From Pictodentalium vernedei (taxonomy: Eukaryota; Mollusca; Scaphopoda; Dentaliida; Dentaliidae), in NCBI GenBank assembly GCA_031216915.1, contig CM062289.1, positions 443,061,587 through 443,125,586 of the forward strand: 64,000 bases of DNA, written 5' to 3'. How positions within the stretch are numbered: the stretch's first letter is position 1; each line of letters begins with the position of its first letter. Under the pieces are notes generated by a model. The model worked only from the letters and a program-made list of their open reading frames with translations, was not told where the DNA came from and searched no databases. Made by a program: the position numbers and the translations under genes. This document shows positions 54,753 through 64,000 of the stretch, in pieces.

Positions 54753-54993
54753 TTAACCCTTTGAACGTGAGAGGTCGCTTTTCCGTTCCAAGAACATGAT
54801 ATACGTCATACTTTCATTGAGTAGGGCGCTGTTATGTTAAAGAGTGGGGTAGACCAATTAATATTTTTGAAGTGCAGCTCAACGGCTGGGCGTTAAAATA
54901 TTAATTGGTCTACCCCTCAGATAATAAATATGAACTCTCCCAATATCTTCCACTGAACTGACATGGACGATTCTACCAGAGCCAAAAGGTTAA
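54753..54993. mobile_element. TTAA MITE with CCCTTTGAACG end
   Basis: TTAA at 54753-54756 and 54990-54993; ends CCCTTTGAACG and GAGCCAAAAGG are weakly inverted. Perfect 22-bp hairpin arms GGGGTAGACCAATTAATATT lie at 54846-54867 and 54896-54917. A further TTAA-type family. Confidence 0.75.
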
Positions 54994-55007
54994 ATGCACT
55001 GATTGTA

Positions 55008-55275
55008 TAGTCCATATCTTATATTCAACTAAGTTCAGGTGATTATTGCCTTTATTCTACTGCCCATATCTGACATTAAACTAAGTTCATGTGATTATGG
55101 CCTTTATTCTACTGCCCATATCTGACATTAAACTAAGTTCAGGTGATTATGGCATTTATTCTACTGCCCATATCTGACATTAAACTAAGTTCATGTGATT
55201 ATGGCCTTTATTCTACTGCCCATATCTGACATTAAACTAAGTTCAGGTGATTATTGGCTTTATTCTACTGTAAAT
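55008..55275 (+). repeat. 52-bp minisatellite, 5 units
   Basis: TTTATTCTACTG recurs at 55051, 55103, 55155, 55207 and 55259. Unit: CTGCCCATATCTGACATTAA, ACTAAGTTCA, G/T GTGATTATGG. Units alternate AGG/ATG before TGATTA, which suggests growth by 104-bp dimers. Confidence 0.95.
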
Positions 55276-55886
55276 CAAACATCAGAGTAAAAACACTTCG
55301 TCTAAATTGCAAAATGAGAACAAAGATCGTTATTTATTACTTCTCCACCTGGCATTCTTTAAAATGCAGGAGGGCAATCTCTCCCCTCCCATGGCCTAGG
55401 GAAGCGATTAGCTCTCCTCAAGCTTACAAAAGATAAAAGTGGTAAAATGAAGTTTTACTATTAACGAATTCTGCCAACATATAAAGTGGGTTTTATTTGG
55501 TGCTGCTAACAAGGTAGTCTCTGTGAGACGGCTACACCACTTCTCAAACGCCACCGGGCAGCGGCAAGGCCCAGAGGTGTGGGAGGGGCGGTGTGGCCGC
55601 CTTTCAGAGAGCACTAACATAGCAAAGATCTGAAAAGGTGTGGGTCTCAGGAATAGGCAGGCTGTTACGGTAATCATTTTTTCCTAAGACCGGGAGGGCT
55701 AGTTTTTCGCCTTCCTTAATTTGTTTAAGGCGAGCAGTAGGCGAGCGAATAAATCGCATTCCTGAAAATACCAGGTCTGCTTAACCGGAAAACTCGCAGG
55801 TTATTCACATTTGAAAAATACGTAGATAGTAATGTTTAGTCCAAGTCGAAGATAAATGTTCAAACCAATTGGCGAAATGTTAAATT

Positions 55887-56213
55887 TATTTATTTATTGG
55901 TGTTTAAGGTCACATATTTCTACACAATGGCTAATTATGACCACGACAGTTTTACGGGTGGAGAAAGCCGGAGTACCCGGAGAGAACCACAGAGCAACGG
56001 CGAGCAACTGTCAGCTCCATAACATACTAACTCCACACAAGCAGGGTTAGCACTGGTTGAAGACAAGTGCACCATCGACATACAGTTTTGGTACACAACG
56101 CCACCGTGTCCCCACCTGGGCAATGGGGTGAAGTGTTTTGCTCAAGGACACAACGTGGTTATCCCTCTAGGCTTACAGCCTGCACCTCTACCTACTGAAC
56201 CACCGCGCCTCCT
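55887..56213 (-). mobile_element. SINE, tRNA head (degraded), tail type 1, short body
   Basis: Body and tail clear; the B box is deleted (GTGGTTATCCCTCTAGGC replaces the normal stretch). It sits at the same point of duplicated unit 1 as the SINE at 57098 in unit 2. Confidence 0.88.
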
Positions 56214-56644
56214 TGGAGAGCGATTAGCTCTCCTCAAGCTTGCAAAAGCTAAAAGTGGTAAAATGAAGTTTTACTATTAATAAATTCTGCCAATATATAT
56301 ATAGTGGGCTTTGTACATTTTATTTGGTGCTGCAAACAAGGTAGTCTATGTGAGACAGCTACACCGTCCCGCTCTGTGTCGCGGCCCGGAGGTGTGGGAG
56401 GGGCAGAGTGGCCGCCTTACAGAGAGCACTAACATAGCAGAGATCTGATAAGATGTGGGTTTCAGGAATAGGCAGGCTGTTATGGTAATAATTTTTTTCT
56501 AAGACCGGGAGGGCTAGTTTTTCGCCCTCCTTATTTTGTTCAAGGTGAGCAGCAGGCGAGCGAAAAAATCGCTTTCCTGTAAATGCCTGGCCTGCTTCAC
56601 CGGAAAGCTCGCAGGGTATTCACATTTGTCAAATACGGTAGTAC

Positions 56645-57042
56645 TTATTTATTTATTAGTGTTTAAGGTCACATACTTATGCATAAATGGCTAATCATGA
56701 CCGTGACAGTTTTACGCGTGGAGGAAGCCGGAGAACCCGGAAAGAACCACCGAGCAACAACGAGCAGCTGCCAGCTCCCCAACATCGTAACTCCACACTG
56801 CAGCACAGGCAGGGTTAGATTGGTTGAAGACATGCGCACCATCGACGTGCAGTACGCCTTAGTCCCCGGCGTCATCGTGCCGCCATGTGGACAATTGGGG
56901 TTAAGTGTCTTGCCCAAGGACACAGCGCGTGAGTCCGAATCGATCGCTCAGACAGCCATCCATCCGAGGATTAACCAGGCTATACATTGCTTAACTTCGG
57001 TGAGCTAACGAGAACCGATTACCGCAACGCCACCGCGCCCCC
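56645..57042 (-). mobile_element. SINE, 5S rRNA-type head, tail type 1, unit 2 only
   Basis: Minus strand: GGGGGCGCGGTGGCGTTGCG, then ATCGGTTCTCGTTAGCTCAC, CGAAGTTAAGCAATGTATAG, CCTGGTTAATCCTCGGATGG, then the body and tail 1. Unit 1 has no insertion here. The flanking ACGGTAGTA / ACGGAGACAGTA are an imperfect duplication. Confidence 0.88.
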
Positions 57043-57097
57043 ACGGAGACAGTAATGTTCAGTCCGAGATAAATGCAAAGTTCCAACAAATTGGCGA

Positions 57098-57445
57098 AAT
57101 TTATTTATTTATCTATTTATTGGTGTATAAGGTCACATATTTCTGCACAATGGCTAATCATGATCACGACAGTTTTACGGGTGCAGGAAGCCGGAGTACC
57201 CGGTGAGAAACACGGAGAAACGTCGAGCAACTGTCAGCTCCCCAACATTCAAACTCCATACAAGCAGGGTTAGCATTGGTTGAAGACAGGTGCACCATCG
57301 ACGTGCAGTACGCCTTGGTACACAACGCCACTGTACCCCACGTGGGCAATGGGGTGAAGTGTCTTGCCCAAGGACACAACGCGGTTGCCGCAGGTGGGAT
57401 TCGAAACGAGGACCTCTCGGCTTGCAGCCTGCACCTCTACCTACT
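57098..57445 (-). mobile_element. SINE, tRNA head, tail type 1, unit 2 partner of 55887
   Basis: A box CTCAGTAGGTAGAGG and B box GTTTCGAATCC are present; short body. It ends at GGCTCAGTAGG and runs into (AATA)n at 57450-57482 instead of the usual GGGAGCGCGG end, so its head start is truncated or was overwritten by another A-rich insertion. Confidence 0.88.
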
Positions 57446-58070
57446 GAGCCAATAAAATAAAAAAAATAAATAAATAAATAAATCAACACTGTCAAGATAC
57501 AAGATCGTTTCTTACAACTTCCAAACGCTTCTTGTTGTTCAGGTCAACGTGTACTGTTCACCTGGAGAACGTCGATCCTTCAGAGAAATAATTTCTTTCG
57601 AGCCAAGTGGATGATCGCGTCTATTACAGCAAGAGGAGAGTGCTTGAGCTGCGAATTATTAAAAAAATACTAATGCCTTCGGCTCAGATGAAGAATATTC
57701 GAAGCGGCATAATTAAACAGATAAGTTCTGGCCACGTTAAATTCTCACGAAACGGCGTTAGTTAAGCTTTTTATTGCACAGATGTTCAGTTTGAGACAAA
57801 CAGGCACTGCAAAGTGATGGATTAAATCGATTTGGTTTTATTATGAAGAAAGCCAGGAGCAACAAAATTAAGACTGAATTAGAGAGTGGTCAGACATCTG
57901 AAACAATATGAGATCGAACACAAGAAGCAGGGCGCCATTGACGCTGATGCTTCACCTCGTGCAACAACATCAATTTGATAATTGAATGCGAATGGATATA
58001 TCGTTATTTTGTCTTCCAGTAATGGCATGTTTAACCACTTTCTTTCAAAGCGTTTCTGAAAGTGTCTCTC
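57446..58070. other. (AATA)n, then no gene
   Basis: 57447-57482 is an AATA-rich run. The open frame at 57879-58211 (minus) has no recognised domain. Confidence 0.5.
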
Positions 58071-59130
58071 CAAACACAGGAATTCTTCTGCCCTCTTTGG
58101 GAAAGGGTCCGGGACCCATGCCATTAGAAACATTTGCGTCATGGGGGCACAAATTGGGAATTTGTTGTGGAGGCGAAGAAACATGCAAAGACTTAGAAAT
58201 TTGACATTCAAATTGAACAGAGAATATTAAATCGGATACCTAGCCAAGTGCATGTTTACTACAAGTAAGTTTATAACAAAACATCACCCATGGAATCGGG
58301 CTCACCTCTGTCTCTGTAGCCTTTATAAAAATGTACTTATACTATTGAAGAAAAACTTGTAATTTGCTTTTGAATTCAGACACTTTCTAAGCTTTGTTAG
58401 GTAAGCAATTTAAATTTTAAGATACATTTGGTGTCCAGAACTGGTTGGTTGTAAGGCCTCAGAAAACCAATGGTTTTCTGATGCCTTACAACCACCCAGT
58501 TCAGGACACAATTGTGCATTAAATTTTTCTCCGAGTGGGAGGTAAGATTATGAAATTTTGGATTGGGAATTGGAAAAAATCATGCCCAAATGCCATTGGG
58601 GAAAGGGGCCCATATTCAGCCCCTGTAGACACCCAAAAGAATCCCTGTTTGAGCTCTGTGAAACCAAACTTGACTCGGTCGCATCAATGGAAAAATTTTC
58701 CACTTAAAATTTGGTATTTTAACATCAGTGTGCAGAGTGCCGAATCATTTGAAATTTAAAAAAACAGCACAGGTGGCACAGTGATGTCAAAATATATAAA
58801 TTTCAGCTTGCAATTTTTTTTCCCCAGAATGCAAGTAGGAATTTTACCAATTAAAATTTATTTGACAGGGATTCTTCTGCCCTCTTTGGGAAAGTGTCCG
58901 GGGCCCATGCCATTGGGAAGATTTGCATCATGGGGGCACAAATTGGGAAATAGTTCTGGAGGCAAACAAACATACAAAAACTAAGAAATTTGACATTCAA
59001 ATTAAACAGAGAATATTAAATCGGATACCTTGCCAAGTTCATGTTTACTACAAGTAAGTTTTACAACAAAACATCATCCATGGAATCTTGCTCACCTCTG
59101 TCTCTGTAGTCTTTTATAAAACTGCACTTA
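58071..59130 (+). repeat. Direct duplication, about 260 bp, offset about 790 bp
   Basis: 58078-58340 and 58868-59130 share GGATTCTTCTGCCCTCTTTG, GGGGGCACAAATTGGGAA, AATATTAAATCGGATACC, CATGTTTACTACAAGTAAG and CACCTCTGTCTCTGTAG. A third diverged relative of the first part may lie at about 58580-58625 (CCCAAATGCCATTGGGGAAA). The second copy is preceded by TTTGACAGG. No gene assigned. Confidence 0.82.
58431..58509. repeat. Hairpin with about 35-bp arms
   Basis: GTGTCCAGAACTGGTTGGTT, GTAAGGCCTCAGAAAACCA and near inverse around ATGG. Lies between the two direct-duplicate copies. Confidence 0.88.
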
Positions 59131-59171
59131 TGAGAAATATGAAGAAATATACTTATATTTTCATCAAAAGG

Positions 59172-60302
59172 ACAGTTGAGGCATTGCACTGTGATATCTG
59201 GTGAATGATTTCAGAGATAGTTGCGCGTCTGGCAAGCACACATTCCACACACTGAGCTGTGGAAGACATGGATGGTCAGTCAGAGCAGGGAATTTACCAC
59301 ATCCAGTCCAAGACCTCAATACCTTATAAATCCTCCTCGGTTCGCGAGACAAGAGCGGATCCGAAGTGGCATACTTCTCACCAAACGTCCAATATCAGCT
59401 TGACTGATGTATATTCCATTCTTCCTGCTGTGCGGCGACGAATTCCTGGACATCGGTAGGGGCTGTTGGCGTTGTCGAAGGCACCTGCCAAGCATATCCC
59501 AGACGTGCTCGATTGGTGAAAGGTTTGATGGACTGTACTGACCAAGGCAGTGTAGTGATGCTCTGCTCTTGGAGGAACTCTGTAGCGACACGGGCCCTTG
59601 CATTGTCATCTTGGAAAATGAATCGACGGCCGTGACGTTGCGCCAATGGCATCACATGGGCTGCTAACATAGTGTCACAGTAGTACTGCCTTGTGACACG
59701 CCCTTGGATGACATGTATTGCTGTTCTGTTTGTTGCGGTTATGCCTCCCCACACTATAACCAACCCACCGCCAAAACGATCGTGCTGCCTAACAGTTACG
59801 TCATGGAATCGTTCGTACCGCCGCCGCCACACTCTGTTTCGCCTGTCGTGGTAGTCGAGAGAGAACCTCGATTCATCGGAAAACACGACGTTGATCCACC
59901 GACGATTGTCCCAGCGCTTTCGTGCTCCAACCAATTACGCCTTGCTGCGATATGACGTTCAGTCAAACGTGGAATTATTCGAGGTCGTCGACCGTACAAA
60001 TTCCAGCTGTGTAGGCGATTTCGGATATCTGTCGCTCGGTGCAGTTGCTGTCCAATTTCCGAGGCACTTTATTGGGGGTTACGTAATGCTGTGGTTCGGA
60101 TGAAGTGATCTTGGTTAGCAGTTGTCGCCCTTGGACGACCTGACCGACGTCTGTTATCAACATTGCCTGTCTAACGGTGGCGTGACCACAACCTGCTAAT
60201 CACCGGTTGAGTAACGTTGAGAATTTGAGCCACTGCAGTCTGACTGTTGCCAGCTGCAACATGCCAACGGTACGTAAACGTTCGTCACGTGTCAGTCTTC
60301 GC
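59172..60302 (-). pseudogene. Tc1-like transposase, degraded
   Basis: Minus strand: an N-terminus reading MRRLTRDERLRTVGMLQ near 60302, a linker GRRPRIIPRLTERH near 59990, SDESRF, RVWRRR, VIVWGGI, FQDDNA and, in another frame, LSPIEHVWDMLGRCLRQR. The three acidic catalytic residues are present, with a frame change between the second and third (near 59530) and several in the N-terminal third. Terminal repeats were not recognised. Diverged from the 22-kb copy, so a separate Tc1 lineage. Confidence 0.87.
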
Positions 60303-60619
60303 ATACCTCAAAAGTTACGTTTCGACCAGAAACTTTTGATGGACGAGTTTGTACCAAGAAAAGAACGATGAGACCTCTCAAAAAGCACGTCCAGTACAAA
60401 TGAAAATTTCAAATGGTACCCCACAGGCATTAAGGCGCTCGTGCGAAAAAAAACTGCATGGAGTTTTCGAGGGCCGGAGACATGCACGATCCACACTAAA
60501 CTTGGTAACATATTGATGTGTCCACTCACGTGTATCCAATACTATTTTCAGAAAATATCAACATCAGTTTGGATATCCCCTACTTTTTTTAATGGTATAT
60601 CAGTAAAAGATCGTGATAA
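60303..60619. other. No gene identified
   Basis: Likely the 5' side of the Tc1 and/or upstream part of the gypsy element. I see no terminal repeats or LTR. Confidence 0.4.
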
Positions 60620-60940
60620 CAGCGATCCAGGGGAAATGGTCCGTGATGCTATTGTTTTCGGCATAAATGACAATAAAGTACGTGAAAAATGTATAAATCA
60701 AGGTTCCGATCTTACACTTGAGTTTGCCGTTGATTTTGCACGAACCCGTGAGTTATCAAAATCACAATTCAAGTCTATGAGACAAATCAGTACATTTTGT
60801 GAATAAACAAAAACATTACAATAAGGAATGTAAAAATGTGAAGAGTACCTCTCACACCAAGCTTCAATTCAAAGAAAGACCATAAAATGAAACAAACTCC
60901 ATTTTCATCAAACCAAAATAAAAAGTTTCTATGCAGATAT
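60620..60940 (+). pseudogene. Ty3/gypsy-like gag fragment
   Basis: Translation in the plus strand contains VRDAIVFGINDNKVREKC and DLTLEFAVDFARTRE, a conserved region of the gag capsid in Ty3/gypsy-type retrotransposons. Frame-breaking changes follow at about 60803. The segment ends in the first codons of a CCHC zinc knuckle (up to 60940), where a 1.1-kb repeat is inserted; the zinc-knuckle sequence resumes at 62068. No LTR is visible. Confidence 0.8.
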
Positions 60941-61143
60941 AGAGGATATGGAATGAGTGTTTTTTCTCATATAATATTTATGAAACGAGTCTAAGAATTT
61001 TCCGTTTTGGCGAGCCTCTGGCGAGTGCAAACGGAAAATTCAGACGTGTTTCATAAATATTATATGAGAAAAACACTCATTTCATATTCTATTTATCACA
61101 TTACACACACACGCACGCACAAATTAGCCACTTAGTATGACTT

Positions 61144-61755
61144 TCTAACCGATCACCTAACTTGAGTTGCAGGCGGCACTTGGAAAAAAACATCCTCGTA
61201 TAACTAAAAATTTTCATGTTTTTCTTCCAAAACATAGGTTATGACCCCTCATTGGAACGAGCTCGTCGAGCTCGTCCCAATGAGGGATCATAACCTATGT
61301 TTTGGAAGCAAAAGGTGAAAATATAAACAAAAAAATGAATGGCGTTTTTCTTGTAGGTATTTATTTATTTATTTATTGGTGTTTAAGGTCACATACTTAT
61401 GCACAATGGCTAATCGTGACCGTGACAGTTTTACGGGTGGAGGAAGCCGGAGTACCCGGAGAGAACCACCGAGCAACGACGAGCAACTGTCAGCTCCCCA
61501 ACATCGTAACTCTGAACTCTGCACCGCAGCACAGGCAGGGTTAGAGTGGTTGAAGACATGCGCACCAACGACGTGCAGTACGCCTCAGTACACAGCGTCA
61601 TCGTGCCCCCATGTAGGCAATCGGGGTGAAGTGTCTTGCCCAAGGACACAACGCGGTTGCCGCAGGTGGGATTCGAACCGAGGACCTCTCGGCTTGCAGC
61701 CTGCACCTCTACCAACTGAGCCACCGCGCCCCCTTTCTTGTAGGTAAAAGATTAA
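61144..61755. mobile_element. TTAA-family foldback in composite copy 3, split by a SINE
   Basis: Core CATTGGAACGAGCTCGTCGA and inverse GAGCTCGTCCCAATGAGG; right TTAA at 61752-61755, left site mutated to TCTAA. Interrupted near its right end by the SINE at 61360. Confidence 0.8.
61360..61733 (-). mobile_element. Full-length SINE, tRNA head, tail type 1
   Basis: A box TGGCTCAGTTGG and B box GGTTCGAATCC on the minus strand. 13-bp target duplications TTTCTTGTAGGTA lie at 61347-61359 and 61734-61746. The empty site is preserved in composite copy 2 (about 16704-16716). Confidence 0.95.
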
Positions 61756-62067
61756 TACAATGTAATCCACCCTAAATAGGACAGATAACGTAAATTCTCC
61801 CAACTGAAATTATGCAAATGTCACCCAATTGTATTTTGTTTAGCCAATCAAACTGTCCAATTTTGAAATTGACCAATGAAAGCTCCCAACTCTAATTATG
61901 CAAATTATGAAAATGTGGCCCAGTTTTATTTTGTTCAGCAAATCAAATTGTCTAGTTTTGAAATTGACCAATGAAACTGACGGAAGGCTTTATTTATCAC
62001 TGATTAATATGAAAACAAAATATCAAATGTTTTAAAGTGAACAAAACGGACGAGTCATATGATAAAT

Positions 62068-62421
62068 TGTGGTAACAATCAGGAAGTGCGTAAATGTCCT
62101 CTTTTGGGACACAATGTAAAAAGTACCACAAATACAACCATTTTTGCGTCTGTCTTCTTATCACAGAAATAGACATTTCATTCATCGAAGAAAAAGAACT
62201 TTCTTGAGATAAATGATACAGACAGTGAAGATTTCTTCGTTGATGCTCGCCGAGGCTCATATAAATGTTAATTCAGTCAAATTTGATGAATGGACGGAAT
62301 ACTTATTTTTGAAAGATAAGCAAATAACTTTTCAACTGGACATAGGTGGCAAAGGCTATGTTTTACCACTGTCAGCATTGAAACAGACTGAACGAAATGT
62401 TCATTTTAATAAGGTTGAGAC
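62068..62421 (+). pseudogene. Gypsy-like zinc knuckle remainder and protease start
   Basis: Begins with CG, later KCPLLGH, in the CCHC zinc-knuckle pattern. At about 62285-62420 it reads TFQLDIGGKGYVLPLSAL, where an aspartic protease would have DTG; here the threonine is replaced by isoleucine. Interrupted at 62421 by a SINE. Element is dead. Confidence 0.78.
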
Positions 62422-62725
62422 GGGAGCGCGGTGGCTCAGTAGGTAGGGGTGCAGGCTGCAAGCCGAGAGGTCCTCGGTTCGAATCCCACCTGCGGCAACC
62501 GCGTTGTGTCCTTGGGCAAGACACTTCATCTCCAGTGCCCGCGTGGGGGCACGATGACGCCGTGTACTAAGGCGTACTGCACGTCTATGGTGCGCATGTC
62601 TTCAACCAATCTAACCCTCCCTGTGCTGCAGTGCGGGGTAACGATGTTGGGGAGCTGGCAGCTGCTCGTCGTTGCTCTCCAGGTACTCCGGCTTCCTCCA
62701 CCCGTAAAACTGTCGCGGTCATGAT

Positions 62726-63263
62726 TAGGGCTGTCACGACTAATCGAATAATCGATTGTCGATCGTTCACGCCGAAATCGATTAGTATTTTTCGTTGTCG
62801 AAGAATCGGTAAATTTTACCCCGTTTTAGACGTTTAATAATTAAAAATAAATAATAAAAAAAACTATTGTTTCTGAAGGTAAAAGGTCACGAACGTCGAC
62901 GTTAAACCTCAAGAAGCCATAAGAAGCATTTGTTTTTTAGGTACGTTCAAAGCTTTGATGTTCTTAACTTTTGAACCGTCAGTGTAATAATCAAGACCGG
63001 TCGGCAGTTGCGAACTTCGCAACTGCCGACCGGTCTTGATTATTACACTGACGGTTCAAAAGTTCAGAACATCAAAGATTTGAATGTATCTTAAAGAGGA
63101 TCGTCTTCGTTGTTTACTTGAGGTAGGTCAACTGATTTCAACTTCATTTTTAACGACTTCAAAGAAAGGGAGAGGGAGGGTCATCTAGGTACGATTAATC
63201 GATTACTATCAATTATTTGCGACGATTAATCGATTCCCAAATTAAAATATCGTGACAGCCCAA
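62726..63263. mobile_element. hAT-like hairpin MITE, copy 3, nested in the SINE
   Basis: TAGGGCTGTCACGA / TCGTGACAGCCCAA ends with perfect 8-bp target duplications GTCATGAT at 62718-62725 and 63264-63271. The duplicated bases are a normal part of the SINE tail. Central hairpin about 62945-63080. Confidence 0.95.
62945..63080. repeat. Central long hairpin of the hAT MITE
   Basis: Arms of about 60 bp with very few mismatches (AAAGCTTTGATGTTCT, TTTTGAACCGTCAGTGTAAT, AATCAAGACCGGTCGGCAGT) meet at TTGCGAACTTCGCAA. Equivalent hairpins are at 15465-15605 and 49905-50040. Confidence 0.92.
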
Positions 63264-63369
63264 GTCATGATTAGCCATTGTGCATAAATATGTTATTATT
63301 ATTATTATTAATATTATATTATTAATATTAAACACCAATAAATAAATAAATAAATAATAAGGTTGAGAC

Positions 63370-64000
63370 TCCTTTGAGGTCATATTCAGGACCCCCCCCC
63401 ACCCCCCCCCCCCCTTTAGAGCACGGTTAACCTTCCTTGTAAATATAAAGAAAGTATTCACCAACTCAAATTTTATGTTGTTGATAAAGAAGTAGTTCCT
63501 GTTATTAGCGCCAAATCAAGTAAACAATTAAAGGTTGTCGAAAGAATTTACAGTGTTTCTCCTAATAAGAAAACGAACACTTGTGAAAAACATATCATGT
63601 CTGATAATATTGAGGAACAGTATTCTGAATTGTTCAAAGGCCTAGGCTGCTTGCCAGGCATACACACACCTTTCGTATTGACAAAACGTTTCAATCAATT
63701 GTCCATGCACCTTGAAAAATTCTACTTGCTTTAAAAGATTGTGTTAAAGCCGAACTTGATAAAATGGAAGCAACCAGTGTAATAGTTAAACGGGAAGAAC
63801 CCACTTAATGGGCCAACTCAATGGTTACAGTAAAAAAAACAAATGGTAAGATACGATTGTGTATAGACCCCCGTGACCTAAACAAGGCAATTCTTAGAGA
63901 ACATATTCCGCTTAAAATGCTGCAGAAGTAGTTTCACAAATGCCAGATGCTCAAATATTTTCCAAATTAGATGCTACAAGTGGATTTTGGCAAATTCGAC
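63370..64000 (+). pseudogene. Ty3/gypsy-like pol: protease end and reverse transcriptase, cut by the window end
   Basis: Plus-strand reading, in several frames, shows VVDKEVVPVISAKSS, then EQYSELFKGLGCLPG at the protease-RT junction, then AELDKMEATSVIVK, VKKTNGKIRLCIDPRDLNKA and KLDATSGFWQI near the window end. These are the first RT motifs of Ty3/gypsy. Stops at about 63807 and 63929, frame changes near 63717 and 63920, and a poly-C insertion at about 63390-63413 show it is dead. Confidence 0.88.

Larger units (their letters stand above)
55385..57445. repeat. Tandem segmental duplication carrying SINEs
   Basis: Unit 1 (about 55398-56219) and unit 2 (about 56220-57445) share GCGATTAGCTCTCCTCAAGC, AAGTGGTAAAATGAAGTTTT, GGTGTGGGAGGGGC, AAGACCGGGAGGGCTAG and the end ATTGGCGAAAT, each followed by a SINE at the same place. 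Unit 2 also contains a 5S-head SINE at 56645-57042 that unit 1 lacks. The first SINE is therefore older than the duplication and the 5S-head insertion is younger. Confidence 0.88.
60941..62067 (+). mobile_element. Composite repeat, copy 3, inserted in the gypsy zinc knuckle
   Basis: AGAGGATATGGAATGAG start, foldback (60941-61105) with TTCCGTTT...GGCGAGCCTCTGG..., TTAA-family foldback (61144-61755), CCAATCAAAC / GACCAATGAAA pairs and end GAGTCATATGATAAAT. Gag zinc-knuckle codons on both sides define the borders closely; only one to three bases could be duplicated. It carries a SINE at 61360-61733. Confidence 0.82.
62422..63354 (+). mobile_element. SINE (tRNA head, tail 1) split by a hAT MITE
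   Basis: GGGAGCGCGGTGGCTCAGTA start, intact B box, body with a short deletion, tail resuming at 63264 (GTCATGATTAGCCATTGTGC) and ending in an ATT-rich run plus (AATA)n. 15-bp perfect target duplications TAATAAGGTTGAGAC lie at 62407-62421 and 63355-63369, inside the gypsy pol. Confidence 0.94.

Noticed and set aside
57879..58211. 110-codon minus-strand frame
   Set aside because: Its core overlaps a local duplication and resembles no protein known to me.
60620..64000. Intact retroelement
   Set aside because: Frame changes, stops, a mutated protease active site, two large insertions and absence of a visible LTR show it is a relic.

Overview
The window looks like non-coding DNA from an animal nuclear genome, most likely a marine invertebrate and probably a mollusc or other lophotrochozoan. 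The lineage is my inference from the style of the repeats, not from a gene. I recognise no host protein-coding gene. All recognisable protein similarity belongs to broken mobile elements: a non-LTR reverse transcriptase at 1.5-2.4 kb, a Tc1-like transposase at 22.0-23.6 kb, a FLYWCH/MULE transposase at 30.0-31.2 kb, a second non-LTR reverse transcriptase at 31.2-32.2 kb, a Tc1 N-terminus at 45.1 kb, another Tc1 at 59.2-60.3 kb, and a Ty3/gypsy-like gag-pol at 60.6 kb to the window end.

The dominant feature is a mosaic SINE superfamily with about 19 copies. A common central body is joined to one of several 5' heads: a tRNA-Cys-like head, a second tRNA-like head, or a head containing a 5S rRNA segment. 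The body also carries either of two 3' tails. A further non-tRNA head lacks the body but shares one of the tails. Most copies have target-site duplications of 9-15 bp. An unrelated tRNA-derived SINE lies at 51.0-51.4 kb.

The second layer is foldback and MITE elements. Several families are flanked by TTAA, as piggyBac-type insertions are. At least three hAT-like families have 8-bp target duplications and TAGGGCTG or TAGAGCTG ends; one has a hairpin with about 60-bp arms. Other perfect or near-perfect hairpins occur throughout. Nested insertions give relative ages, for example gypsy, then SINE, then hAT at 62.1-63.4 kb.

Tandem arrays include a 3.3-kb array of 45-bp units (37.85-41.15 kb) that is open in reading frames on both strands, a 52-bp minisatellite (55.0 kb), units of about 155 bp (10.5-11.1 kb) and about 175 bp (21.3-21.9 kb), and larger local duplications at 55.4-57.4 and 58.1-59.1 kb. 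The rest is AT-rich unique-looking sequence with homopolymer G/C runs and no gene I can support.
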